Below, in pieces: positions 17,973 to 26,735 of a stretch of DNA of 64,000 nucleotides (within the stretch, counting starts at the first letter, position 1; every line of letters begins with the position of its first letter). The DNA is from Paraburkholderia acidipaludis NBRC 101816 (GTDB taxonomy: Bacteria; Pseudomonadota; Gammaproteobacteria; Burkholderiales; Burkholderiaceae). The notes under the pieces are model-generated. The model was given only the letters and a program-made list of their open reading frames with translations, was not told the origin of the DNA and made no database searches. A program made the translations under genes and the position numbers. The stretch covers positions 186,001-250,000 of the forward strand of contig NZ_BAXZ01000004.1 of assembly GCF_000684975.1 (NCBI RefSeq), given 5' to 3'.

Positions 17973-18236
17973 TCAGAACCCCACCGCGCTCCGGGCGTTG
18001 TGACGTTCGTGAAGTGTCAGGACGATGCGTCGTGCGGCGATCATCCCGCGGTAAAGCTTTTGCAGCTCCAGGCGCTCGCGATCGTCGACCGCCGCTTGCG
18101 TGGCCGCGCTGATCCGGCGTGCCGTCTCGTCGAAAGCGGCCGCGATGCGCGCGACCCGCGTCGAACCGTCGGGCGCCGCGAGCGTGGCGTCGAGTGCGTT
18201 CAGGTCCTGCGCAACGGGTAACAGTGCGTCGTACAT
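17973..18236 (-). CDS. hrpD6: Small T3SS protein, HrpD6-like
   Basis: 87-residue helical cytoplasmic protein between sctD and the hrpE-like pilin gene, the position of hrpD6 in Xanthomonas. Its end (ARRIVLTLHERHN) also recalls the small SsaE/YscE/EscE co-chaperones that keep needle subunits soluble, which are likewise encoded between sctD and the needle gene. A role as a pilin co-chaperone or regulator is inferred from position and size. Confidence 0.6.
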   Translation of the reverse strand: MYDALLPVAQDLNALDATLAAPDGSTRVARIAAAFDETARRISAATQAAVDDRERLELQKLYRGMIAARRIVLTLHERHNARSAVGF

Positions 18237-18308
18237 GTCGGTTCCTTTGGTGTCCTCTTGATATCGGATAGCTGCCCGGCCAATCCCGGGTAACTGCGTG
18301 CCCTGCGC

Positions 18309-19376
18309 TCAATTGCCGGAAAACAGGTGCTTGGTGCCGTCCGGCGTTTCCACGTAGCGAAGTCCGCCCGTTGCCACAACTTCGGTGTACTCCGTGTCCG
18401 GCGCCGGCGTCGGCGATTCCTTCACGTCGATGTCGACGCGCCTCACGTTGTCGTCGAGGTCGGCGCGCACGCCGGCGATCAGCGTCTGGAACGTCGCCAT
18501 CGACTGCACGCGGCCGCTGACCTTGAAGACGCCGTGGCCCGAGTAGCTGACCGCGGCGCCGGTGCCGGCAAGCGACTGCTGGATGTTGTCGACGTCTTCC
18601 TGCGCGACGTCGTAGTCCTTCTGCACCTTGCCGGGCGCGAGGCCGTCGATGATCCGCTGCGCCTTCGCGCCGTCGCCGGCCGTCGAGACGATGCCGTCCA
18701 CGGCCACGCTGTTGCGGCGCGCGATCGCGTGCAGGTCGGCCAGCCCTTCGCGGTGCAGCTCGCCGTCCACTTCCCTCGCGAGCGTGTCGGGATCGAACCG
18801 CATGTTCGCCGCTTCGCTCGGCTGCGTGCCGGCGAGCATCACGCCGGTCGTCGCCAGCCCGCCGATCGCGGCCGTGCAGGCCAGCGCGACGGCTGCCGTG
18901 CGCCAGGTCATGCGCCGCGGCGCCGGGGCTGCAGTCTGCATCCCTGTCTGCGCTCCTGCCCGCGCCGCGTGCAGCGGTGCGGAATCGGCGGCAAGCGGGG
19001 CTTCTTCGGCGTCTTCGTCCGCTGCGTCGCCAGCCGGCACGGCCGGTTTCGCGTTCGCTTCGACCTCCGGCTCCGCCGTCTTCCACAGTCCGGAGAGCAG
19101 GTCGAGATCGCGCGGCCATTCGGCATCGTCCGGACCCACGCAGAACACGACGTCGCCGAACGGCACGGCCACGAAATCCGCCACGAGCACCTCGTCGCCG
19201 TTGTGCGACCGCAGCCGCGTCACGCCGTCTTCGCCGATGCAGAGTTCGAGTTCTTCCACGGCCCAGTCGCTGATGCAGATGTCCGCATTCTCGTCGCCGG
19301 CGATTCGCCAGGTGCCGGCCGCCAGCCGGACCTGCGCACCGGCATGGGCACCAGTCAGTACTCGAAGGGCTTTCAT
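18309..19376 (-). CDS. sctD: T3SS inner-membrane ring protein SctD (HrcD)
   Basis: 355-residue bitopic protein with the SctD plan: N-terminal FHA-like domain (about residues 1-95), acidic Ala/Pro-rich linker (100-155), one transmembrane helix (about 159-181; VALACTAAIGGLATTGVM) and periplasmic ring-building modules (about 190-340). SctD forms the outer of the two inner-membrane rings and contacts SctC. The ATG at 19376 is chosen because the protein then starts directly with the FHA strand (KALRVLTG). The gene lies 80 bases after hpaA in the same direction. Confidence 0.82.
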   Translation of the reverse strand: MKALRVLTGAHAGAQVRLAAGTWRIAGDENADICISDWAVEELELCIGEDGVTRLRSHNGDEVLVADFVAVPFGDVVFCVGPDDAEWPRDLDLLSGLWKTAEPEVEANAKPAVPAGDAADEDAEEAPLAADSAPLHAARAGAQTGMQTAAPAPRRMTWRTAAVALACTAAIGGLATTGVMLAGTQPSEAANMRFDPDTLAREVDGELHREGLADLHAIARRNSVAVDGIVSTAGDGAKAQRIIDGLAPGKVQKDYDVAQEDVDNIQQSLAGTGAAVSYSGHGVFKVSGRVQSMATFQTLIAGVRADLDDNVRRVDIDVKESPTPAPDTEYTEVVATGGLRYVETPDGTKHLFSGN

Positions 19377-19434
19377 GTTCGTGATTCCCGTTTGTGCGAC
19401 GTTGCGTTGACTGGCTGGGCGCTTTTGCCGGCCC

Positions 19435-19453
19435 GGCTTCAACCGTTGAAGCC
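19435..19453 (-). terminator. Perfect hairpin between hpaA-like gene and sctD
   Basis: GGCTTCAAC and GTTGAAGCC form perfect 9-base arms around one central base, just downstream of the hpaA stop on the minus strand. There is no U-run on that strand. It could attenuate transcription into sctD or stabilise the upstream message. Confidence 0.4.
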
Positions 19454-19456
19454 AGT

Positions 19457-20551
19457 TTAGGTTTTTCCGTCCGGCGCGAGCGGCGCGACGCGAACTTTCT
19501 GAGCTTTACCCGAAGCGTGATCCGGGCTCTTCGACGGATCGGCCCGCAGCTCGGCCTGCGCGTCGCGGACGAGCTGGATCGCACGGCCCACCGACTGCTC
19601 GTCGGCGGTGTACTGCACACCGTGGCGTTGCCGCGCGAGCGTGAAGTCGAGCGAGTGGCCGATCAGCCCCAGCGTGGCCGCCGCCTTCCCCGGCGCCGCG
19701 GGAGCGTGGGCGAGCGTGCCGTTGTAATGCGCCTGCAAGCGAGCCGGGGAGCGTTTCATCAGGGCGGGCGAGGTCTTCGCGAGCATCGCCGGCACGGCCA
19801 GCAATGGCCCGAGCTCGAGCTGCGAGGTGAATTGCAGCACTTCCTTCGCGGATGCGGTGATCAGCGCGTGCGCAAGCGTCGGCGAATCGCGCAGCTGCTC
19901 GCCGATCGTGCGCATTTCCTGCGAGAGCGCGCGTTTGAGCTTGCCGGCCTTCTCGGTCTTGACAGCGAACTTGCGCGGCTTTTCCCGCCCGTCGCGCCCC
20001 GATTGCCCGTCCTGCTGCCGGGAGCCTTGCTGCTGGGAATTCTGCTGCTGCGAATCCTGTTGCGATTGCCCGCGTTCGTCGCCCTGGTTCTGGCCTTGCC
20101 CGCGGTCGCGGTCCTGCTCCTGCTCGCGGCCTTGTTCCTGGTCGCGCTTGCGCTCTTCGCCCTCGCGTTTGTGCTCGTGCTCGTGATGCTCCTGCCGTTC
20201 TTCCGGCAGCCGCGAGGCGTCGTCGCGCGGGTCGTCGGCAAGCGCCTCCTTGCCGCGCTCTTTGCCGGACTGCCGCGGCTTCGGCGCGCGGCCTAGCTGC
20301 TGGCGCAGCTTCGCGCCCTGCGACTGCGGCCCCTTGTTTTCCGAGGTCGCGAACTTGCGGCCCTGGAAGAAAGCCGCCATTTTCTGGGCGGCCATCTTTT
20401 TGGCCCGCATTTTGCGGCCGAAGATCGTGCGCTGCCTGACGACACGCTGCTCGTGCGTCATGCTCGCATGATTGTCTTCGCTGCGAGCCTCCTGCGCCGC
20501 CTGTTCGGCGTGATGGTGCGAGTGCGCGCCGTTGACGCCCGAGGTGCTCAT
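19457..20551 (-). CDS. hpaA: HpaA/HrpV-position T3SS export-control protein
   Basis: 364-residue very polar protein between sctS and sctD, where Xanthomonas has hpaA and Ralstonia hrpV. The N-terminal part is basic (RTIFGRKMRAKKMAAQKMAA); the middle (about residues 95-200) is an extreme Gln/Asp/Glu/Arg low-complexity stretch; the C-terminal 165 residues look folded (EMRTIGEQLRDSPTLAHALI). HpaA proteins are secreted and switch substrate specificity together with HpaB. This protein is longer than Xanthomonas HpaA, mostly from the Gln-rich insert. It is coupled to sctS by a four-base overlap. Function is assigned by synteny. Confidence 0.6.
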   Translation of the reverse strand: MSTSGVNGAHSHHHAEQAAQEARSEDNHASMTHEQRVVRQRTIFGRKMRAKKMAAQKMAAFFQGRKFATSENKGPQSQGAKLRQQLGRAPKPRQSGKERGKEALADDPRDDASRLPEERQEHHEHEHKREGEERKRDQEQGREQEQDRDRGQGQNQGDERGQSQQDSQQQNSQQQGSRQQDGQSGRDGREKPRKFAVKTEKAGKLKRALSQEMRTIGEQLRDSPTLAHALITASAKEVLQFTSQLELGPLLAVPAMLAKTSPALMKRSPARLQAHYNGTLAHAPAAPGKAAATLGLIGHSLDFTLARQRHGVQYTADEQSVGRAIQLVRDAQAELRADPSKSPDHASGKAQKVRVAPLAPDGKT

Positions 20552-20811
20552 GACGGCACCGCGATCGTGACGATTTCATTGGCGAAGCGCAGGATCGCGG
20601 CCGCGCCCCAGGCGCCCATGAACAGCACGGTGGCGACGACGGCGACGAGCTTGACCGCATACGAGATGCTCTGGTCCTGCATCGACGTGATGGCCTGCAC
20701 GAACGACACCGCGAGGCCGGAGACGGCGGCGACCACGATGACCGGCATCGAGACGGAGAGGCACAGCAGCAGCCCCTGGGTGGTCAGGCGAACGAGCGTA
20801 TCGGTTTCCAT
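20548..20811 (-). CDS. sctS: T3SS export apparatus protein SctS (HrcS)
   Basis: 87-residue membrane protein with two hydrophobic hairpin segments (GLLLCLSVSMPVIVVAAVSG and AVKLVAVVATVLFMGAWGAA), the standard size and topology of the FliQ/SctS family, which forms the core export gate with SctR and SctT. The stop overlaps the next start, and sctR ends just upstream. Confidence 0.92.
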   Translation of the reverse strand: METDTLVRLTTQGLLLCLSVSMPVIVVAAVSGLAVSFVQAITSMQDQSISYAVKLVAVVATVLFMGAWGAAAILRFANEIVTIAVPS

Positions 20812-20821
20812 GGCAATACTC

Positions 20822-21478
20822 TCAACGATAAGTCATGACGAGACCGTGAACCAGCGTGGACCAGCCGTCCATCACCACGAACAGCAGCAGCTTGAACGGT
20901 ATCGCCACGTTCGTCGGCTGCACCTGGTTCAGCCCCATCGCCATCAGCACGTTGGCGATCACGAGATCGACGACGACGAAGGCGATGTACAGCAGAAAGC
21001 CGATCTTGAACGCGTCGGCCATCTCGGTCAGCGTGAAGGCCGGGGCCAGCACGATCAGGTCGTCCTCGCGGACCTTGGCGGCCATGTCCTTCGGCCAGAT
21101 CGCCGACGCCGAGCGCACGAAGAAGCGCTTTTCGCGCTCGTGGGCGTGCTTCTCCAGAAACGTGCGGAACGGCTCCTTGGCCGCGTCGAACAGATCGAAC
21201 ACGACGGCCGACGAATCGGCGCCGGGCGCGCGGTGCGTCGACTGCATCGTTTGCATGGCCTGCATGCCGATCGGCGCCATGACGTAGGCCGACACGAGCA
21301 CCGCGATGCCGTTCAGCACCATGTTCGGCGGCACCTGCTGCACGCCGAGCGCGTTGCGCAGCAGTCCCAGCACGACGACGATCTTCGCGTAGGACGTGGC
21401 CACCATGGCGACGAAGGGGATCAGGCTGATCGCGACGACCGTGACCAGCAGCCCGGTGATGTCGCTAAACTGAATCAT
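20822..21478 (-). CDS. sctR: T3SS export apparatus protein SctR (HrcR)
   Basis: 218-residue FliP/SctR-family membrane protein. The characteristic stretches VVVLGLLRNALGVQQVPPNM and VIANVLMAMGLNQVQPTNVA are present, with about four transmembrane segments. Five SctR subunits form most of the export gate. The start lies within the end of sctQ (14-base overlap). Confidence 0.95.
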   Translation of the reverse strand: MIQFSDITGLLVTVVAISLIPFVAMVATSYAKIVVVLGLLRNALGVQQVPPNMVLNGIAVLVSAYVMAPIGMQAMQTMQSTHRAPGADSSAVVFDLFDAAKEPFRTFLEKHAHEREKRFFVRSASAIWPKDMAAKVREDDLIVLAPAFTLTEMADAFKIGFLLYIAFVVVDLVIANVLMAMGLNQVQPTNVAIPFKLLLFVVMDGWSTLVHGLVMTYR

Positions 21479-22616
21479 GGCTGCTCGACAGCTGGACGAG
21501 ACGCACGCCGAGATGGTCGCCGACGCTTACGAGCTCGCCGAAGCCGATCGTCTGACCGTAGGTCACGAGCCGGATGCGCGCGTCGGGAACGGCGGTCGGC
21601 AGTTCGAGCACATAGCCCGCACGCAGCGCGGACAACTGCGCGACGGGCATCGACACCGTGTCGATTTCGAGCTTCAGCGGAAGATCGAGCTGGCTGATTT
21701 CGACGGGCGCGTCGATCGAGTCGGTGAGCGGAGCGTTGAACGAATAGTCGTGGCTCATGATGGGGTTCTCGCTGAGGGTAAGTACGTTGCCTGTGAGGGT
21801 GGCCGCGGCGCGCAGCTGGCGGGTGCCGTAACGGCCCCAGACAGCCTGCACCCGGCCCGATTCGCTTTCGCGTTTCAGGAGCGCCGCGACGTCGTCCGAC
21901 ACCGCGCGCAGGATGACGTCGCCCGGACGCAGCGAATCGAGCGTCGTGACGCTGACCGTCTTTTCGCCGATCTGCAGCCGCCCCGGCACGGTGATTTCGC
22001 TGACATGCGTGGCAAACGGCGTGTATTGCCGCGCGACCAGCGCTTCGAGTGCGTCGAGCCAGCCGCCGTCCACCTGGCCGATCGTCGCGTCGATCCGTTG
22101 CGCGCCGAGCCGGAACCCGATCGCGCAGCATTGGGCTGCCTGCGTAGTTGTGTGAGTCCTTGCCTGCGCCGTTGCCCCGGTCGCCGGCTCCGGCATGGCG
22201 CGCGCGAACGAGACGATTTCGACGCCCTCCATGCCGAGCTTGCCGAGCGCCTGCAGCAACGGGTCGAGCAGGATCGCGCAGACGGCGTTGCGCAGATTCT
22301 CGTTGTCCGGCCCGCTCGATTCGGCGAGGCTCGCGAGCGCGGGATGCTGCGCGACGTCGATGCGCACCGAAGCGCTTTCCATGCCCCAGCGCAGCCGCAC
22401 GACGGCCGCGCGCTCCGGCGCGACGAGGTCGCGCGTGCCGACGCTCCAGCCGGCCACGCCGAACGTATGCGAGAGCACCGCGCGCAGGCGTTCGTCTACG
22501 GCGAGCCGGTGTTGGCGCGCCGTTGTCGCGTCGAGCGACGGCAGGCTGGCCCGATCGAGCGTGACGGCGTTCGAAGCGGCTGGGTAGCCGGAAACCGGGG
22601 CGTCGTTGAGTGGCAT
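21465..22616 (-). CDS. sctQ: T3SS sorting-platform protein SctQ (HrcQ)
   Basis: About 383-residue C-ring protein with a C-terminal SPOA/FliN-type domain (about the last 75 residues; LPLKLEIDTVSMPVAQLSAL) and a longer, variable N-terminal region. SctQ forms the cytoplasmic pods that hold SctL and SctN. The start is uncertain: ATG 22616 is used here, but GTG 22631 is also in frame, and neither has a strong ribosome site. An internal start producing only the SPOA domain, common in this family, could exist. Confidence 0.85.
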   Translation of the reverse strand: MPLNDAPVSGYPAASNAVTLDRASLPSLDATTARQHRLAVDERLRAVLSHTFGVAGWSVGTRDLVAPERAAVVRLRWGMESASVRIDVAQHPALASLAESSGPDNENLRNAVCAILLDPLLQALGKLGMEGVEIVSFARAMPEPATGATAQARTHTTTQAAQCCAIGFRLGAQRIDATIGQVDGGWLDALEALVARQYTPFATHVSEITVPGRLQIGEKTVSVTTLDSLRPGDVILRAVSDDVAALLKRESESGRVQAVWGRYGTRQLRAAATLTGNVLTLSENPIMSHDYSFNAPLTDSIDAPVEISQLDLPLKLEIDTVSMPVAQLSALRAGYVLELPTAVPDARIRLVTYGQTIGFGELVSVGDHLGVRLVQLSSSHDSV

Positions 22617-22637
22617 GTCCGTCGTTTTCACGTTGCG

Positions 22638-23399
22638 TTAAGTGACGATGATCTCGATGTTTCGCGGCGTGTCGAAGCGGCTTTGCGTCACCTGCTCCAG
22701 ACTTTCGCGAAGCGTCGCTGCATGTTGCAAGATTAGTTGGCGCGAGCGGTCCTCCGTCGTGTCGAAGCGAAGCGTCAAGTCGAAATGCGAAAGCGTCAGG
22801 CTCAATGTGCAGGCCGGCAGCAGTTGGGGGGAAACGGGAATCGTGATGTGCCACGAGCCGCCTGTGAGCACCGCCGGATTCGAGCAGAAGTCCGCCACCT
22901 GCGCGACGATCGATTCGACGAACTGGCGCGCGTGGTTCGCCGCGCGCGCGGGTGCTTCGACCGCCGTGACCGGCGCACGGTAGTGCGCCGACGCGTGCGA
23001 GCCATGCGCGGCGGCAACGGCGGCCAGGTGCGGCTCGCCCGGCGGCAATGCCGCCCCGTGGCTGGGCGCAGGCTCGTCGGCTGGCTCGTCCGCATGCTCC
23101 GGATCGTCGCCGCCTTCCTCGTCGCAGTCGCCGCGGCTGCCGCGTTCGCCGTGGCGTTCGACCTCGTGCTCATCCGCGTTCTCCAACAGCGGATCGGGCA
23201 TTTCCTGAAGTTCCGCGCCCGGGGGTTCGGGCGCGTCGTCCTGCGTCGCGTCGGCGTCGGCGCCGCCGCGCAAGCGCCTGAACAGCTCCGCCTGGCGGCT
23301 CAACTGCGCCGACAGCGTGGCGGGCGCATGCCGATGAGGTTCGGTGTGCGAAAGAGGCTCCGCGATGACGCGGGCGCGATGGGGGGCTTTGGCGTGCAT
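22638..23399 (-). CDS. hpaP: T3SS needle-length / switch protein HpaP (SctP)
   Basis: 253-residue protein between sctV and sctQ, the place of hpaP. The N-terminal two-thirds are low-complexity and acidic; the C-terminal part (about residues 150-253; HITIPVSPQLLPACTLSLTL) is a compact beta-rich domain of the kind that acts as substrate-specificity switch in the SctP/FliK group. HpaP proteins bind SctU and control the change from pilus parts to effectors. Family assignment combines position and architecture. Confidence 0.75.
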   Translation of the reverse strand: MHAKAPHRARVIAEPLSHTEPHRHAPATLSAQLSRQAELFRRLRGGADADATQDDAPEPPGAELQEMPDPLLENADEHEVERHGERGSRGDCDEEGGDDPEHADEPADEPAPSHGAALPPGEPHLAAVAAAHGSHASAHYRAPVTAVEAPARAANHARQFVESIVAQVADFCSNPAVLTGGSWHITIPVSPQLLPACTLSLTLSHFDLTLRFDTTEDRSRQLILQHAATLRESLEQVTQSRFDTPRNIEIIVT

Positions 23400-23414
23400 G
23401 GCGGTCCCGGGCGG

Positions 23415-25385
23415 TTACATCGTCAGCCGGCCGACCGGCTGCAGGTCCACGTGCGCGCCGAGTTCCTGGTACGAGTACACCGGCAGCCAGCTCAGGCGCG
23501 ACTCGACCATGCGCTTCACGTAGCGGCGAATGTCCATCGAGGCCACGAGCGCGATCTGCTGGCGCGGCGCGTCGCCCACGATGTCGGCGATCTTGGCGAC
23601 CAGCCGGTTGATTTCGTCGGGCGGCAGCGCCAGGAAGTTGCCGGTGGGCGTCTGCTTGATCGACTGGCGGATATGCTGCTCGACCTGCACGTCCACGAGC
23701 ACGACCGGCAGGTCGCGCGGGCCGCCGGTGGCCCGGTACGCGATCATCCGGCCGAGTTCCATGCGGATGTACTCGGTCAGCATCAGCATGTCCTTTTCCT
23801 TCGGCCCCCAGGTGATGAGGCTTTCCGTGATGCTGCGGATGTTGCGGATCGGCACGCCTTCCTCGATCAGGCGGCGCAGGACGTCGGCCATTTTCTGCAG
23901 CGGCAGCGCCTTTTGCACTTCCGCGACGAGTCCGGGGTAGTCCTCGTTGAGCTGGTCGAGAATCCACTGCGTTTCCTGAATGCCGAGGAAGAGGTGGGCA
24001 TGCTGGCGCAGCAGATCGATCGTATGCCGCGCGATCAGCGCTTCGGGCGTGGCCGGGTCCTTGCCGTCTTGCGCGCCGCCCGCCGCGGACTGCTGCGCCG
24101 CCTGCGCCTGCGCGAGCGTCGTCCTGCCGTACGGCACGTCGAAGATCATCACCTCGTAGCCGTCCTCGGGCAGCGTGGTGTCGGTCCACATCATGATGCC
24201 GGGGAACGGCAGGCCCACTTCGGCCTGAAGCGCGTTGCGCTGGGTGTCGAACGCGCGGTCGAGCGCGTCGGCCGCGAGACGCAGGCTGACGTCGGGCGCG
24301 AGCCGCACGCCGAGCGGGCAGGTGAACTGCGGCGGGCGCGGCAGGATGGACGGCGCATTGCCTTTCGCGCCGGCGCGCTGCAGCGCCACGACGGCCTTGC
24401 CGCCGCCGCTGCCCGCCTGGTGTCCCTTCTTCTGCAGCCGGTAGCCGGTGAACGCGAGGATGCCGGCGAGCAGCGCGAAGAGCGGCGCCGGAAAACCCGG
24501 CACGGCCGCGAAGCCCAGCAGCAGCAGCGCGGCGAAGTAGAGCGCGCGCGAGTTGCTCGTGAACTGGCGCTTGATGTCCTCGCCGAGCGACGACTCGCCT
24601 TCGTTCGAGTCTTCCACGCGCGTGATCATCACGCCGGCCGCCACCGAGATCAGCAGCGACGGAATCTGCGAAACCATCGCGTCGCCGATCGAGAGGACCG
24701 AGAAGCGGTTGGCCGCGTCGCCGGCCGACATGCCGTGATAGGCCACGCCGACGGCGATCCCGGCGACGATGTTGATCATCGTGATGAGGAGGCCCGCGAT
24801 CGCGTCGCCCTTCACGAACTTCATCGCACCGTCCATGCCGCCGTGCAGCTGGCTTTCCACCGCGAGCCGCGCGCGCTTCTTGCGGGCTTCTTCCGGCGTG
24901 AGGATGTTCGCGCGCAGGTCGGCGTCGATGCTCATTTGCTTGCCCGGCAACGCATCGAGCGTGAAGCGCGCGCCGACTTCGGCCACCCGCTCGGAGCCCT
25001 TCGCAATCACGATGAACTGAACCACCGAGATGATGACGAAGACCACGAGCCCGACCACCAGGTTGCCGCCGACCACCAGTTCTCCGAAGCTTTCGATGAT
25101 GTTGCCGGCGTCCGCATGCAGCAGGATCGACTTGGTCGAAGCGATGTTGAGCGAGAGCCGGTAGAGCGTGGTGAAGAGCAGCACGGACGGAAACGAGGAG
25201 AGTGTCGCGATGCTGCCCACGTACATCGTGACCATCAGCAGCGTGATGCTGACCGTGATGTTGATGGCGAGCAGCCCGTCGATGACGGCGGGCGGCAGCG
25301 GCAGGATCATCAGCGAGACGATCGCGATCAGCAGGACGGCGATACCGGCTTCGCCGACCCCCGGCAGTTTGATGGTCTTGAACAT
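23415..25385 (-). CDS. sctV: T3SS export gate protein SctV (HrcV)
   Basis: 656-residue FlhA/SctV-family protein with about eight transmembrane segments in the first 330 residues and a large cytoplasmic domain that forms the nonameric ring. Conserved family sequences are visible: SFPSVLLFTTLYRLSLNIAS, FIVIAKGSERVAEVGARFTL, DALPGKQMSIDADLRAN. The ATG at 25385 lies five bases after the sctU stop. Its length is slightly below the usual 690. Confidence 0.95.
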   Translation of the reverse strand: MFKTIKLPGVGEAGIAVLLIAIVSLMILPLPPAVIDGLLAINITVSITLLMVTMYVGSIATLSSFPSVLLFTTLYRLSLNIASTKSILLHADAGNIIESFGELVVGGNLVVGLVVFVIISVVQFIVIAKGSERVAEVGARFTLDALPGKQMSIDADLRANILTPEEARKKRARLAVESQLHGGMDGAMKFVKGDAIAGLLITMINIVAGIAVGVAYHGMSAGDAANRFSVLSIGDAMVSQIPSLLISVAAGVMITRVEDSNEGESSLGEDIKRQFTSNSRALYFAALLLLGFAAVPGFPAPLFALLAGILAFTGYRLQKKGHQAGSGGGKAVVALQRAGAKGNAPSILPRPPQFTCPLGVRLAPDVSLRLAADALDRAFDTQRNALQAEVGLPFPGIMMWTDTTLPEDGYEVMIFDVPYGRTTLAQAQAAQQSAAGGAQDGKDPATPEALIARHTIDLLRQHAHLFLGIQETQWILDQLNEDYPGLVAEVQKALPLQKMADVLRRLIEEGVPIRNIRSITESLITWGPKEKDMLMLTEYIRMELGRMIAYRATGGPRDLPVVLVDVQVEQHIRQSIKQTPTGNFLALPPDEINRLVAKIADIVGDAPRQQIALVASMDIRRYVKRMVESRLSWLPVYSYQELGAHVDLQPVGRLTM

Positions 25386-25390
25386 CTGCG

Positions 25391-26449
25391 TCACTCCGTT
25401 GTTGCAGGTTGGATCGTGAGGCCGTCTACCCAGCGCAGAATGGCCGCGACGATCTCGTACAGTTCTTCGGGTACGGGCTGGTTCTCGGGAACCTTGTGCA
25501 GCATCCGCGCAACCGGCGGATTGGCGACGATCGGCACGCCGGCCCGCGTTGCCTGGCGGCGCAGCAGCAGCGCCTGCTCGTCCACGCCTTTGGCGATGAT
25601 GACCGGCAGCGGAAACTCGTTCGGGTCGTAGCGGATCGCCACGGCGTAGTGAACGGGGTTCACGACCACGACGTTCGCGCGCGACACGTTGCGCTTCGGC
25701 GCTTCCTGGCTGAACTCGCGCGCGAGGCGCTTGCGCTCGCCCTTGACTTCGGGGTTGCCCTCGCTGTCCTTGAACTCGCGCTTGACTTCGTCCTTCGACA
25801 TCTTGTTCTTGCGCACGAAGAGCCACTTCTGCAGTTTGAAATCGAGCGCGCCGATCACGATGAACACGACGCACGCCACGGCGACGACGTGCATCAGCAC
25901 CGACCAGAGCACGCCGATCAGCTGCGGCACCGACTGGTCGAGCGCGCTGGCCACCACGGGCATCGACTGCTTGATCGTCTGCCACATCACGGCAACGAGG
26001 ACGACCGCCTTGACGGTCATCTTCGCGAGATCGACCACCGAGCTCATCGAGAAAATCTTCGTGATGCCCGACGAAGGGCTTACCGCGGTGAACTTCGGCA
26101 TGATGGTCTGCAGCGAGATCTGCAGGCCCGTCTGCGGCGCCAGCGCGAGCAGCGCCGCGCCGAGCCCGATGACGGCGATGCCGCACAGCAGCTCGAGCGC
26201 ATGCTTCGCCATGTCGGTGCCGTAGACGGCCAGATCCTGCAGCGAGCGCTCGCCATGCGTGAAGTCGAGCGCATCCTGGACCACGGCGCGCAGCGTGTCC
26301 GCCAGATAGTGCTGGCCGGCGATCAACACCAGAAAGATCGCGCTGAGACAGGCCACTTCCACGATGTCCGAGCTCTTCGCGACCTGGCCTTCCTCACGCG
26401 CCTTCTTCAGCTTTTTCTCTGACGGCTCTTCGGTTTTTTCGTCGCTCAT
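25391..26449 (-). CDS. sctU: T3SS export switch protein SctU (HrcU)
   Basis: 352-residue FlhB/SctU-family protein, with four transmembrane segments (about residues 30-200) and a cytoplasmic autocleavage domain. The self-cleaving NPTH loop reads NPVH (Asn264-Pro265-Val266-His267): the Asn/Pro cleavage pair and His are kept but Thr is Val. It is the first gene of the minus-strand T3SS operon, facing an hrpII box. The N-terminus (SDEKTEEPSEKKLKKAREEG) is typical. Confidence 0.94.
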   Translation of the reverse strand: MSDEKTEEPSEKKLKKAREEGQVAKSSDIVEVACLSAIFLVLIAGQHYLADTLRAVVQDALDFTHGERSLQDLAVYGTDMAKHALELLCGIAVIGLGAALLALAPQTGLQISLQTIMPKFTAVSPSSGITKIFSMSSVVDLAKMTVKAVVLVAVMWQTIKQSMPVVASALDQSVPQLIGVLWSVLMHVVAVACVVFIVIGALDFKLQKWLFVRKNKMSKDEVKREFKDSEGNPEVKGERKRLAREFSQEAPKRNVSRANVVVVNPVHYAVAIRYDPNEFPLPVIIAKGVDEQALLLRRQATRAGVPIVANPPVARMLHKVPENQPVPEELYEIVAAILRWVDGLTIQPATTE

Positions 26450-26517
26450 GACGTGCGTCCTTCGCTTGCGGTCCCGGGCGCCCCCCCTCGATTCAAAGCC
26501 GGGCTACCCACACTGCA

Positions 26518-26579
26518 ACGTTAGCCGTGCGCGCCGCCGGCGCACGCGGCGGATGCGAAGCCGCGGCGAATACCGCGAA
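26518..26579 (-). promoter_or_regulatory. hrpII/PIP-box promoter for the sctU operon
   Basis: On the minus strand two TTCG half-sites (seen as CGAA at 26556-26559 and 26576-26579 on the plus strand) are separated by exactly 16 bases. A -10-like TAACGT (plus-strand positions 26518-26523) begins exactly 32 bases downstream. TTCG-N16-TTCG is the site of the AraC-type activators HrpB (Ralstonia) and HrpX (Xanthomonas), with the -10 usually 30-32 bases away. The sctU start is about 70 bases further on. Confidence 0.85.
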
Positions 26580-26610
26580 GCGACGCCGCGCCGCCCGGCC
26601 GCGCCGGCGC

Positions 26611-26672
26611 TTCGCAATTCGTTCTGCGACTTCGTGCCGTGCGCGTGGCGGCTGCGGGGCGTTGCGTAAATT
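26611..26672 (+). promoter_or_regulatory. hrpII/PIP-box promoter for the hrpB1-sctT operon
   Basis: TTCG at 26611-26614 and 26631-26634 with exactly 16 bases between. The -10-like TAAATT at 26667-26672 begins 32 bases after the second half-site, the same geometry as the opposed box. The hrpB1 start is 63 bases beyond the -10. Presence of two opposed boxes in one spacer makes chance unlikely. Confidence 0.87.
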
Positions 26673-26735
26673 AGCGTCAACAGGAACCGCGCATACCCGC
26701 GCACTGGATCGGACTGATTTCCCCGGAGGAAAAGG

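Noticed and set aside
22737..25631. Long plus-strand open frame antisense to hpaP and sctV
   Set aside because: High-GC DNA gives long antisense frames; the translation is Arg/Gly/His-rich with no family features, while the minus strand encodes complete SctV and HpaP.
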